Source: a virus
IMG/VR virus record: IMGVR_UViG_3300032304_002060
Coordinates: 1-25,280 of that record
Length of the DNA stretch: 25,280 nt
Reading direction: 5' to 3' (one strand)
The notes beneath the pieces are model-generated. The model did not search any database, was not told where the DNA came from, and saw nothing but the letters and a program-made list of their open reading frames with translations. Made by a program: the position numbers and the translations under genes. The stretch's first letter is position 1. Every line of letters begins with the position of its first letter. Below, one piece after another: positions 14,790 through 22,766 of the stretch.

Positions 14790-17700
14790 TTAGAAGCGAC
14801 CAACTACCACTTCGATAACTGCGTTGCCTTCACTGTCTTCCAAGGCCTTACCAATAATTGCACCTGCACGTGGATCTGCTTCGGCACGTGCTGTACCATC
14901 ACCATTGGAAACCATCAAGTCACCTTTGGCCACTGTGCCAGTTACCTTAGTTGGTACACGACCAGTCAAAGCTACTGTTGCTATGTTGACACCTTCAAGT
15001 CCACCGTTCATGATGTAACTTGGGTTAGTTGATATCACACCTGCTACACGACGATCTGCATCTTGTGTACTGAGTGTAACTTCATGTGTACCACCAAACG
15101 CAACCACTGTACCAGGAACATACTCAGCGTCAGCTGTGTATTTCTCTGCCAAGTCAGCGTATTGTGCTGAAGTTGCTTTGGCAAATACTGTGTTGAAGTA
15201 TAGGCTACTACTACCAATGTTACCTACGCCGTTACCGTTGGCATTGACTATGTTGCCAAGTGTTACTGTGCCTGTACCAACTGACAAGTTACCACCTGTG
15301 ATGTTGCCAACCGCACTTACCGCACCTGATGCTGTAACAATACCAGTGCCATTTGGTACCAATGCAATATTACCATTGCTGCCAGTAATGATATTAAGTG
15401 CACCTGTATCAACAATGTCACCATAAACTATCAGGTTACCGGCTGAAACGTTGCCAGTTAGTCCAGCGTTGACGTTACCACCTGTAATATTGCCGGTTGC
15501 TGAAATCAATCCACCTGTTCTCAAGTTACCGCCATCTATATTACCAGTCACACTAACTGTGGCACCTGTGATGCCTGCTGTAGCACCAGCTAACACAGTT
15601 TGGCCACCCGATGGGTTTGTAAGTATTAGCGATGTGGCATTGGCACTAATTTGACTGTTACCCAAATAAATTGTGCTGTTGCTCAACCATATATCTTTCC
15701 AGCGGTTTGTGTTTGTGCCTAGGTCATATGTAATGTTGGCAGTTGGTATAATATTACCAGTCATGTTCAAGACACCTGGAGAAAACACTGCCAAGTTACC
15801 TGTGCCGCCTATGTTGATGTTAGCATTGCCGCTAGCAGTCTGGATGTCAAAGCTAGTTGTGCCGTTTTGAATACGATCGCCTAGGATGTTACCACTAAGT
15901 GTAGCATTACCAGACACAGTCAAGTTGCCCACAATGTCTACCAAGCCTGGGCTAATAGTCATTACAGTTGTACCGGCCACGTTACCACGGATGTTGCCAC
16001 CGCTGGTAACAATTGACATGTTTGAGTTACCACTAGTGATAGCAGTACTGTTGATGTTTCCACCCAGAATACTTCCGCTAACACTAAGGTCGCCAGTGAC
16101 ATTGACCTGTGCAGCAGTCTCACTTGGTGCTACTACAGCATTTCCACTACTGTTGGCAATACTGGTCACCGAAGTAGTTGTGGTAAGCTGGCGTACATCA
16201 ATCACGTCACCAACTGACGGTGCTTCTGTAAATGTCAATACACAAGTTGGGTTGGTGCCTGCCACTGCATACGCTAATGTTGGAATCTGCACCACACCGT
16301 TGATACTGACAATACAACTGTTGGTTGTTTGTGTTGAGCTTAGGGTAAAGGCTACATTTACACCATCACCGTTGAACTGTTGATCAGCAATGACTGTAAA
16401 TGTTTGAACACCCACCGAGGTCCATTGAGTATTGTCATACACTTCAACTGCGTTATTGGTTGTGTTGAAACGTATCATGCCTGTTACACCTGCAGCAGGA
16501 CGTTGTGCAGTATTACCAACTGGTGTTAAAATACTATTAGTTGAATTAAATGCTACAATAGCGTTGGTTGTCTGTGTAGATGATCCAAAACTGGCTGTGC
16601 CTGTTCCTGCATCAACAAAGAACACTGTTGTTGTGTCGCCGTTGACAGCAAAGTTTACGTCTGCACTGGTGCCGTTGACTGTGATTGCAGCAGCTGAACT
16701 GTCTATGTTGCCGCCGCTGATGCTTAGGTTGCTTGCGCTGACATCACCGGTTACACTAACACTTGACCCAGTAATTACACCACCCACTGTACTGGCAGCT
16801 GTAGCTGTGCCAGTGACACTGACACTTGATCCAGTAATAACACCACCTACTGTACTAGCCGCTGTGATAGTACCACTTGCGCTGACTGAAGTGCCAAACA
16901 CATTGCCATTGAAATTCTGTGCATCAACGTTGGCACCAACTGTAACTGTGTTTGATGCTTTGTTAAAAGCAAATCCCGAAGTGGCATTGGCTACTCCATT
17001 ATCATTGAACAGAACGTTGGTGTTAGCACCGGCTGCACTGAGGTTACCTTGGATGTTACCAATTAACCAAGCGGCTATCACGTTGCCAGTGGCACTTACA
17101 TTGCCGGCTGTTAAAATATTTCCACCGGTGATATTACCTGTGCCTGAAATTGCTCCACCAGATCCACTAGTTAAAATATTTCCACCAGTTACGTTGCCAG
17201 TGATACTAGCACTTGATCCGGTAATAACACCACCAACAGTACTTGCGGCTGTTACTGTACCAGTAACACTTAAACTTGTACCTGTTGCAGCACCAATATT
17301 AGGTGTTGTAAGATTTGCTCCGGCTTTGACACTGATGTTGCCTAGTCCGTCGAAGGCTGTGGTGTTGTTGTCAACCTTGGCTGAAAATACTGTGCCTGTT
17401 AAACTTAGACCAGCTGAAGTGTTGGCTGAGTAAACTTGACTTTGACTAAAGATACCAAACCCAATGTTGCTGGTACCAAATGTAATGACACCGGCGGGTT
17501 CGTTTACAATAAACGCTGTACCAGCATTGACATTTCCGTTGGTTGTAAAGAAGTAGTCGTTGATACTGAAAGCATTAGCAGCATCAGAGCCGTATTGGTC
17601 TGTGTCAGTGCTTCGTGTAATCACCGTAGCATTGGAATACACATACACACCATTTTGCACAGCATTGGCCTGATCTTTGACCAAGATACGTGTGCCCACA

Positions 17701-19127
17701 GTTTGAACGTTGGCCGTATCAATTGTAGTATATGTGCCAGTTGTGGTCAGTGTTGCGCCAACACCATTGGCCACACCATTGGGTTGAGCATACGTAATTG
17801 TGCCACCTGTGGCTACAGCCAAGTTAGATATGGTGGCTGCAAAAACTGCTTCGTGTATGGTTATACCTGTGGTTGCAATAGTATCAACATAGTATTTAGA
17901 AGCTGCATCAGCATCTTGTACCGGAGTCAATTGCAAACCATTGATGTAGGTGTTGTTGATCACAATATTGCCGGCGGGTTCTATGTTAATATTGCCGGCG
18001 TTTGTACTGACAGTCATTGCTGTAGCATTTGTAACTGTGTTTGAAACTAAATTGCCGCCGGTAACGTTAGCAGTGACACTGACACTTGAGCCTGTAATTA
18101 CACCACCCACTGTTGAGGCAGCAGTTTGTGCACCTGTTACACTTGTACTTGTGCCGCTAATTACTCCGCCTGCAACTGATGCGGCTGTTACACCACCCGT
18201 AACTGACACACTGGTTCCTGTGATTACACCACCTGCCACACTGGCTGCGTCTACACCGCCAGTGACACTGACACTTGATCCAGTGATCACACCACCCACT
18301 GTACTGGCGGCAGTTTGTGTGCCAGTGACGCTGGAACTTGATCCAGTGATTACACCACCCACGGTACTTGCAGCAGTTACAGTACCACTTGCACTAACTG
18401 AAGTGCCAAACACATTGCCATTGAAATTTTGTGCATTAACGTTACCGCCTACGGTAACTAAATTTGCAGTTTTGTCAAATGTAAATCCACTTGTGGCATT
18501 TGCTATGTTGCCGTCGTTAAACAACACTTGAGTGTTTGCTCCAGCTGCACTAACGTTTCCTTGAATGTTACCAATAAAATTAGCGGCTATCATGTTGCCG
18601 GTGGCACTTACGTTGCCAGCTGTGAATAAATTACCGCCAGTTATGTTGTTTGTAAAGTTTGCGGCGCCTATTACGTTACCAGCTAGACTGGTAGTTCCGC
18701 CTACTTCTAAATTATTGACATGCAAATTAGCATAACCAATTATGCTGATAACTGTGTTGGTTTCACTAGTGCTAGTAAATGCTGTTACAAATTCTGAATT
18801 GGCTTCGTTCCACACAAACGCAATGTTATTTGCCGTGCCGCGTTCACCAATAAAACCAATGTCTACCGCTGGAGCACCGGTTTGTGTGCTGGCCAGTACA
18901 ATGACCGGATCTTCAATGGTGGTAATTGTGGTGTCAATCGCCGTACTGGTACCGTTGACTGTGAGGTTGCCACTAACTGTTAAATCACTACCATATGTTA
19001 AATTGTTGGCAATTTTATTGGACGTAATTGAGAAATTTTGCAGTTTGGTATTGGCATTAATACCAAGATATACGTTACCTGCGCTCGCATCGGTAATTTG
19101 ATTATTATTAATTCTTGTGACGGCCAT
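14790..19127 (-). CDS. Giant modular tail fibre protein, 1445 aa
   Basis: The largest gene in the window. N-terminus MAVTRINNNQITDASAGNVY, then a Ser/Thr/Gly/Asn/Val-rich shaft. Visible modules: five 21-residue repeats near residues 250-350; a DADAASKYYVDTI motif followed by a domain with GTRILVKDQ and QNGVYVY (about 405-560); a second copy of the GNIQGN ... VLFNDN ... NFNGNVFG segment; an RP/RFN/W module plus an FTL/NGVVQIP/FTEAP module (about 865-980); a GNLTVSGNATLSGNI stretch; and a C-terminal domain from FAKATSAQYADLAEKY to GKALEDSEGNAVIEVVVGRF. That last domain is shared with the 413-aa fibre. It is probably a trimeric long fibre involved in receptor binding. A GGAG lies before the ATG; the late-like box (AACAAATA, 19157-19164) is poor. 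Frame intact. The terminator follows closely. Confidence 0.88.
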   Translation of the reverse strand: MAVTRINNNQITDASAGNVYLGINANTKLQNFSITSNKIANNLTYGSDLTVSGNLTVNGTSTAIDTTITTIEDPVIVLASTQTGAPAVDIGFIGERGTANNIAFVWNEANSEFVTAFTSTSETNTVISIIGYANLHVNNLEVGGTTSLAGNVIGAANFTNNITGGNLFTAGNVSATGNMIAANFIGNIQGNVSAAGANTQVLFNDGNIANATSGFTFDKTANLVTVGGNVNAQNFNGNVFGTSVSASGTVTAASTVGGVITGSSSSVTGTQTAASTVGGVITGSSVSVTGGVDAASVAGGVITGTSVSVTGGVTAASVAGGVISGTSTSVTGAQTAASTVGGVITGSSVSVTANVTGGNLVSNTVTNATAMTVSTNAGNINIEPAGNIVINNTYINGLQLTPVQDADAASKYYVDTIATTGITIHEAVFAATISNLAVATGGTITYAQPNGVANGVGATLTTTGTYTTIDTANVQTVGTRILVKDQANAVQNGVYVYSNATVITRSTDTDQYGSDAANAFSINDYFFTTNGNVNAGTAFIVNEPAGVITFGTSNIGFGIFSQSQVYSANTSAGLSLTGTVFSAKVDNNTTAFDGLGNISVKAGANLTTPNIGAATGTSLSVTGTVTAASTVGGVITGSSASITGNVTGGNILTSGSGGAISGTGNITGGNILTAGNVSATGNVIAAWLIGNIQGNLSAAGANTNVLFNDNGVANATSGFAFNKASNTVTVGANVDAQNFNGNVFGTSVSASGTITAASTVGGVITGSSVSVTGTATAASTVGGVITGSSVSVTGDVSASNLSISGGNIDSSAAAITVNGTSADVNFAVNGDTTTVFFVDAGTGTASFGSSTQTTNAIVAFNSTNSILTPVGNTAQRPAAGVTGMIRFNTTNNAVEVYDNTQWTSVGVQTFTVIADQQFNGDGVNVAFTLSSTQTTNSCIVSINGVVQIPTLAYAVAGTNPTCVLTFTEAPSVGDVIDVRQLTTTTSVTSIANSSGNAVVAPSETAAQVNVTGDLSVSGSILGGNINSTAITSGNSNMSIVTSGGNIRGNVAGTTVMTISPGLVDIVGNLTVSGNATLSGNILGDRIQNGTTSFDIQTASGNANINIGGTGNLAVFSPGVLNMTGNIIPTANITYDLGTNTNRWKDIWLSNSTIYLGNSQISANATSLILTNPSGGQTVLAGATAGITGATVSVTGNIDGGNLRTGGLISATGNITGGNVNAGLTGNVSAGNLIVYGDIVDTGALNIITGSNGNIALVPNGTGIVTASGAVSAVGNITGGNLSVGTGTVTLGNIVNANGNGVGNIGSSSLYFNTVFAKATSAQYADLAEKYTADAEYVPGTVVAFGGTHEVTLSTQDADRRVAGVISTNPSYIMNGGLEGVNIATVALTGRVPTKVTGTVAKGDLMVSNGDGTARAEADPRAGAIIGKALEDSEGNAVIEVVVGRF
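15403..15519 (-). repeat. 117-bp near-identical block, copy 2 (pair at 11759-11875)
   Basis: Two visible differences from copy 1 over 117 bp. Both are transitions, and both genes read it in the same frame. Confidence 0.85.
16740..16875 (-). repeat. 63-bp repeat units, second group (1445-aa gene)
   Basis: Two adjacent units of the 21-residue AASTVGGVITGSSVSVTGTA type. A single further unit lies at about 17205-17267 in the same gene. Confidence 0.75.
16840..17125 (-). repeat. Internal duplication of the 1445-aa gene, copy B
   Basis: Pairs with about 18352-18637 at a constant offset of 1512 bp (504 codons). Both copies encode GGN.(F/L)TAGNVSATGN, IGNIQGN, AAGANT.VLFND, NATSGF.F.K, then QNFNGNVFGTSVSASGT. 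The best conserved DNA is around 16885-16915, where almost every base agrees with 18397-18427. Confidence 0.8.
18070..18390 (-). repeat. 63-bp tandem repeat, five units (1445-aa gene)
   Basis: Five in-frame units at exact 63-bp spacing (anchors near 18091, 18154, 18217, 18280 and 18343). They encode AASTVGGVITGSSSSVTGTQ and variants such as AASVAGGVITGTSVSVTGGV. Units differ at several third positions, so the array is not freshly expanded as a whole. Confidence 0.85.
18352..18637 (-). repeat. Internal duplication of the 1445-aa gene, copy A
   Basis: N-terminal partner of the copy at 16840-17125. It is joined directly to the five-unit 63-bp array, as copy B is joined to the two-unit group, so the unit of duplication probably included the repeat edge. 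Confidence 0.8.
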
Positions 19128-19386
19128 TTTGGTCTCCAGTTGACTTCGTTGCTACTTATTTGTTGCCCCAACTTATCTTGGTCTTGTCAACAAATCAAAA
19201 TCTTCTTAGCCGTAACTATTCACAGGCTATGACTTATTTACCAGGGCCTGGATATTTTGGGTATTACAAACAAATTTTTGGAGGTATTTGCTCTGGAGCG
19301 AACGTGTTGCTGAGTAGGCGGCAGTGGCCTATTGATGGGTATAGTATTTATTTCACAACAAAAAAAACGTTAATTTGACCATGATT
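19128..19386. other. 259-bp gap inside the fibre cluster
   Basis: The longest stretch without a confident gene. On the minus strand it holds three TAAATA-like boxes: AATAAATA (19352-19345), GGTAAATA (19242-19235) and AACAAATA (19164-19157), the last 29 nt before the ATG of the 1445-aa gene. On the plus strand a 49-codon frame starts at ATG 19229 (MTYLPGPGYFGYYKQIFGGI) and ends at 19378; it contains rare AGG and CGG codons and its only AGG is too close to the ATG. CCAGGGCCTGG (19241-19251) is a small palindrome. An eight-U run on the minus strand near 19361-19368 has no clear stem. It may be the long leader of the giant fibre gene or a gene remnant. Confidence 0.5.
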
Positions 19387-20391
19387 TTACAAGAATCTAA
19401 TGTCAATCACATCGCTTGTTTCTGGAGCTTCTGTAAACACCAAGTTTGCACCGGGGCTAGGAACCATAGAATAGGCCTGGACTGGCACCTGTGTGATACC
19501 ATTTAATATAACCAAAACCGCAGCCGTGGTAGTACTACGATCCAAGGTAAATGTTTCGGTTGATCCGTCACCATACAGTACTTGGTTAGTGACTGCCTCG
19601 CTGGTAGAGGACCAGGCATTGCCGTTGTAGACTTCTATTAGATTGGTGGTACTGTTAAATCTTGTGGTTCCTGTTGATGCCGGGCTAGGGCGTTGTGCAG
19701 TGTTTCCCACAGGTAAAATCAAACCCGTTGTGGTATTGATGCTGACTATGCCTTGCCCGGTAGGTTGTATAAAGATGTTGGCAACGGTACCATCTGTAGT
19801 AATTGTGGTGTTTGAAATTGATAAATTACCAATGTTGACATTTCCGGGCTGATTAGTAACACCAATTGCGCCAACGTATTCGTAACCAGAAATATAAACT
19901 ACATTTCCTGCGGTCAGCACTGTTGGAATTGTTTCGCCAATAAAATTCAGCACCCCTGCTTGTGTATCAAAATAATATTCGCCAACTCCACCAATGCCTG
20001 CGGCAAATATTTGAGTGCCAGTGGCCTGAATATTAGCAGCTGCGGCAGGCCCTACATATACTTTAGGAAGCCAGGTGGCACCCATTTCCTGTGGAATCCA
20101 ATAAGACACACCCGACAGCCAAGTTGGATATATACCGCCAACAGGCGGAACTGTGGTATCTGCCACACACTGTACTGAATTGCTGTTTATTCGAGCGTTT
20201 GCAATGCTTGACACTGCCTGGGCAGTAGACGGAATTTGGTTGCTTTCCATCCAAATAATATCGCCGCGCAGGAAAGCAGGACTAGCAATGCTTTCGTTAC
20301 TGGCGCTTTTGACTGTGCTGTTGGCTGTTTTTGCAACACCCTGCAGTTTTTTAAACAGTAGGTCAACGTATTGTGCTATTGAGACGGCCAT
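19387..20391 (-). CDS. Tail fibre-like structural protein, 334 aa
   Basis: N-terminus MAVSIAQYVDLLFKKLQGVA, then SASNESIASPAFLRGDIIW, a segment with WIPQEMGATWLPKVYVGP and YYFDTQAGVLNFIGETIP. This N-terminal domain is familiar from fibre-cluster proteins of T4-like cyanophages. The middle is a short GNVNIGNLSISNTTITTDG shaft. The C-terminal 110 residues hold two modules: LPVGNTAQRPSPASTGTTRF with a VYNGNAWSS ending, then YGDGSTETFTLD, LNGITQVPVQAY and FTEAP. Both modules recur in the 1445-aa and 132-aa proteins. The start overlaps the stop of the 648-aa gene (TAATG), so translation is probably coupled. Virion role inferred from composition and position. Confidence 0.8.
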   Translation of the reverse strand: MAVSIAQYVDLLFKKLQGVAKTANSTVKSASNESIASPAFLRGDIIWMESNQIPSTAQAVSSIANARINSNSVQCVADTTVPPVGGIYPTWLSGVSYWIPQEMGATWLPKVYVGPAAAANIQATGTQIFAAGIGGVGEYYFDTQAGVLNFIGETIPTVLTAGNVVYISGYEYVGAIGVTNQPGNVNIGNLSISNTTITTDGTVANIFIQPTGQGIVSINTTTGLILPVGNTAQRPSPASTGTTRFNSTTNLIEVYNGNAWSSTSEAVTNQVLYGDGSTETFTLDRSTTTAAVLVILNGITQVPVQAYSMVPSPGANLVFTEAPETSDVIDIRFL

Positions 20392-22337
20392 TAGTTAGTC
20401 GCTGCCTTAAGTGAAAGGCCGGTTACTGTCTGGCCTGAATTTAATGCTACACGAACATAAATTTCGTTAGTTGCTGTGCTGGAGCTCGATACTGTACCAA
20501 ATGTGCAAGTCTTGCTGGTGCTGGCCACTGTGGTATTCAAAGTCACCACTCCGCCTACGCTACATCCATCACTACCGTTGCCCGGACTATTGACTCCAGG
20601 ATATCCACTGCCTGCATAGGCCTGAGACATATCAATCCACCCATTTGCACCAGAACTGGAATCTATTACACTGCCCGGCAGTGCCACCCACATACCAGCT
20701 ACATTGCCAGCGTAGGTAATGTCAAATTTACTCACTGTGGTTCGCACAAATTTAAATGTGAAATATTGGGTGCCTGACCGGCCAGCACTTAGGTTGGGAC
20801 CAGCTGGCAGATAGCCAGCTGAATAATTTGTTTGATCGTGTTTGAGTATGCCCTGTACTCCACTGCCAACTACGGTGGCGTCATAAGTTTGTAATGTACT
20901 TGACTGACTGTTAAATGTTGCGGCGTTGGCTGTGTAGGGCGGAGTATTGCCAGTGCCCGGATTGATTATTCGAACTGCATTTCCGCTGCCGGTTCCAACG
21001 CTAGTTACTATAATATTACCTTCGTCAACAGCAGTTGCATTGCCTGATTTATATAATACTATGTTGCCAAGTGCTGTAGTTAGTGTTAATGTGCCTGTAG
21101 CGTAACTGTTGTTGACACTGAGTTGTGGTCCTGTGGCGCTGCCGCCAAATCCAGTTGTAACTGTGGCAGTGGTAGTAAAGCTGGCCGACTGGAAGGAGTT
21201 TAATATATTACTACCAATGTTGCTGGCATTATAGTTTACACTGGCCGGAGCAGCAAAACTTCCGCCTGATGCTCCACTGGCCAACACATTGGACGTTGGG
21301 TACGTGTTCCCAGACACATTGGCCACAGTGGTTCCAATGGCAAATTGGTTGACATTGGTATAGTGAGGAATTGTGCTAGAATATAATAATGTTGTTGACC
21401 CCGGTGGAGTCATTGTGGTACTGGTAAAACTTGGTGTGCTGGGGCTGCTGTTGTCGTAGTACCAACTTGGAGTGTTGGTGTTGGCCACTGCTGAGTCAGC
21501 AATATAAACTTCGTTCCAGCCCGGCGGTGCAGATGCTCCAGAAATGGCCGCAGAAAATACATACCAGAATCCAGCGGCAATGTTGGCATTGGCTGAATTA
21601 TAATCAAAGTTGTTGGTAATAACCAAATTGCCACCATAGGTGCCATTGGCGCTAGGACTAGCATTGGTGTTTAAAGTTACTGTACCTACATTGGCGCCAT
21701 TGCGCACTGCGGTAATAGTTCCAGAATCACCAGGCCCTACTGTACTAATTGTGTTAGTTGCATAGGTGGCAGCTCGACGAACCGATGTTACTGTTGTACC
21801 TGCTGCCACAGATTTATTTGCTCCAGGGGTATTGTCCGTTTGAACAATGTTGGCCATTCTATAAGAAGAAAGGCTAGAAATTGAAAGAGTTTGCCCGCCG
21901 GGAAAGTTGCTCGGGCTTGGTGGAACCAGTTTTCCCAACACCGTGTTAATTTGTACTAGGCCGTCTGTAACAAACGTGTTGGCCGTGAGTGTGACTGCGT
22001 TGCTGATCAAATTACCGGCGCTGGGCGTACCTAATATAATGGCATTACCTATCACATCAGCACTGACGTTGCCTACTGCTTGGTCTACATAATATTTGGT
22101 CGTAGCATCTGTGTTGGCCACTGGTTCTGCTAGGTTATTGATATTGACATTGCCAGCACTAATATTACCAATGTTGGAAATTGTCACGTTTCCAACTGTG
22201 AAAATACCTGCTACTTCAAGTGTGGATGAAGGGCTAACAGTGTTAATACCCACATTGGCATTACTGATAGACAGATCGATACCATCTCGTTCAAGATTGC
22301 TTGATAGTATCTGTCCTTTTACATAATTGACTGCCAT
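20391..22337 (-). CDS. Tail fibre-like protein, 648 aa
   Basis: N-terminus MAVNYVKGQILSSNLERDGI, then SNANVGINTVSPSSTLEVAG, a fibre motif (GIGT.SPS..L.V.G type) common in phage and bacterial trimeric adhesins. An NTDATTKYYVDQAVGN segment near residue 80 corresponds to the 'A.TK.YVD' motif that precedes variable fibre domains, and also occurs in the 1445-aa protein. The remainder is Ser/Thr/Asn/Gly-rich and beta-like, without the 63-bp repeats. The C-terminus contains WIDMSQAYAGSGYPGVNSPG, an NGSDGCSVGG piece and a final strand with YVRVALNSGQTVTGLSLKAA, which looks like a folded tip domain. AGGGA and GCTAAATA precede the ATG. Probably receptor binding. Confidence 0.8.
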   Translation of the reverse strand: MAVNYVKGQILSSNLERDGIDLSISNANVGINTVSPSSTLEVAGIFTVGNVTISNIGNISAGNVNINNLAEPVANTDATTKYYVDQAVGNVSADVIGNAIILGTPSAGNLISNAVTLTANTFVTDGLVQINTVLGKLVPPSPSNFPGGQTLSISSLSSYRMANIVQTDNTPGANKSVAAGTTVTSVRRAATYATNTISTVGPGDSGTITAVRNGANVGTVTLNTNASPSANGTYGGNLVITNNFDYNSANANIAAGFWYVFSAAISGASAPPGWNEVYIADSAVANTNTPSWYYDNSSPSTPSFTSTTMTPPGSTTLLYSSTIPHYTNVNQFAIGTTVANVSGNTYPTSNVLASGASGGSFAAPASVNYNASNIGSNILNSFQSASFTTTATVTTGFGGSATGPQLSVNNSYATGTLTLTTALGNIVLYKSGNATAVDEGNIIVTSVGTGSGNAVRIINPGTGNTPPYTANAATFNSQSSTLQTYDATVVGSGVQGILKHDQTNYSAGYLPAGPNLSAGRSGTQYFTFKFVRTTVSKFDITYAGNVAGMWVALPGSVIDSSSGANGWIDMSQAYAGSGYPGVNSPGNGSDGCSVGGVVTLNTTVASTSKTCTFGTVSSSSTATNEIYVRVALNSGQTVTGLSLKAATN

Positions 22338-22356
22338 AGATTATCCCTGTATAGGG

Positions 22357-22364
22357 TATTTAGC
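22357..22364 (-). promoter_or_regulatory. Late-promoter-like element of the 648-aa gene
   Basis: GCTAAATA on the minus strand, 19 nt before the ATG at 22337; the intervening CCCTATACAGGG could form a 4-bp hairpin that includes the AGGG of the ribosome site. Confidence 0.5.
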
Positions 22365-22367
22365 TGA

Positions 22368-22766
22368 TTAACTTGTGGTGTGAATAACGTTGATCGGCAC
22401 AGTATTGGGTGGCGCTGATGTAAATGTAATATCGTATCCGCCGTTGACAGTGTAGGCCGACGCTGGATCTTGGTATATTGAGCCCACAAACACTATCAAT
22501 TGTGTCTCTGTGCTTTCTGCCACACTCATTGCAAATATTGTTTGTACCCCGTTGCCGACAAAATCATCTACTGTGTAGGTAATACTTCCACCTGTACTGA
22601 GTGACGACCAAATACTGCCGTTAAAAAATTCTACCAGTCCCGAATCTGTGTTGTAGCGAATCATGCCAAATGCAGGATTATCTGGACGAGTTGCTGCACT
22701 GCCGGTGGGCAAAACCACGCCCGAACTGCCACTTTGCAACCGGCGATTTTTTACAAAATATCCCAT
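22368..22766 (-). CDS. Small fibre-module protein, 132 aa
   Basis: It consists almost entirely of two modules found at the C-terminus of the 334-aa protein and inside the 1445-aa protein: first LPTGSAATRPDNPAFGMIRY with VEFFNGSIWSSL, then DDFVGNGVQTIFAM, FVGSIYQDPASAY and FTSAPPNTVPINVIHT. The N-terminus MGYFVKNRRLQSGSSGVV is short and basic. The start overlaps the 105-aa gene stop by one base (TAATG). It could be an independent fibre tip or adaptor; enzymatic function is unlikely. Confidence 0.75.
   Translation of the reverse strand: MGYFVKNRRLQSGSSGVVLPTGSAATRPDNPAFGMIRYNTDSGLVEFFNGSIWSSLSTGGSITYTVDDFVGNGVQTIFAMSVAESTETQLIVFVGSIYQDPASAYTVNGGYDITFTSAPPNTVPINVIHTTS

Noticed and set aside
11759-15519. 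Possible template/variable repeat pair of a diversity-generating retroelement.
   Set aside because: The few differences are not concentrated at adenines of one copy, and no reverse transcriptase gene is in the window. Gene conversion or duplication explains it better.
18070-18390. Regular 63-bp spacing, at first sight CRISPR-like.
   Set aside because: Repeats run continuously without unique spacers, stay in frame and encode fibre sequence.
15886-18531. Long plus-strand open frames opposite the 1445-aa fibre gene (up to 333 codons), and similar ones at 11807-12166 and 12781-13152.
   Set aside because: Their products are Pro/Val/Leu/Thr-rich mirror images of the repetitive fibre codons, without ribosome sites or recognisable domains. 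They arise because the antisense of Ser/Thr/Gly/Asn/Val codons lacks stops.
19229-19378. 49-codon plus-strand frame in the fibre-cluster gap.
   Set aside because: No usable ribosome site, some rare codons and no recognised motif; kept only as a note under the gap.
22344-22356. CCCTATACAGGG near the start of the 648-aa gene as a regulatory hairpin.
   Set aside because: Only a 4-bp stem, too weak to support a separate claim.
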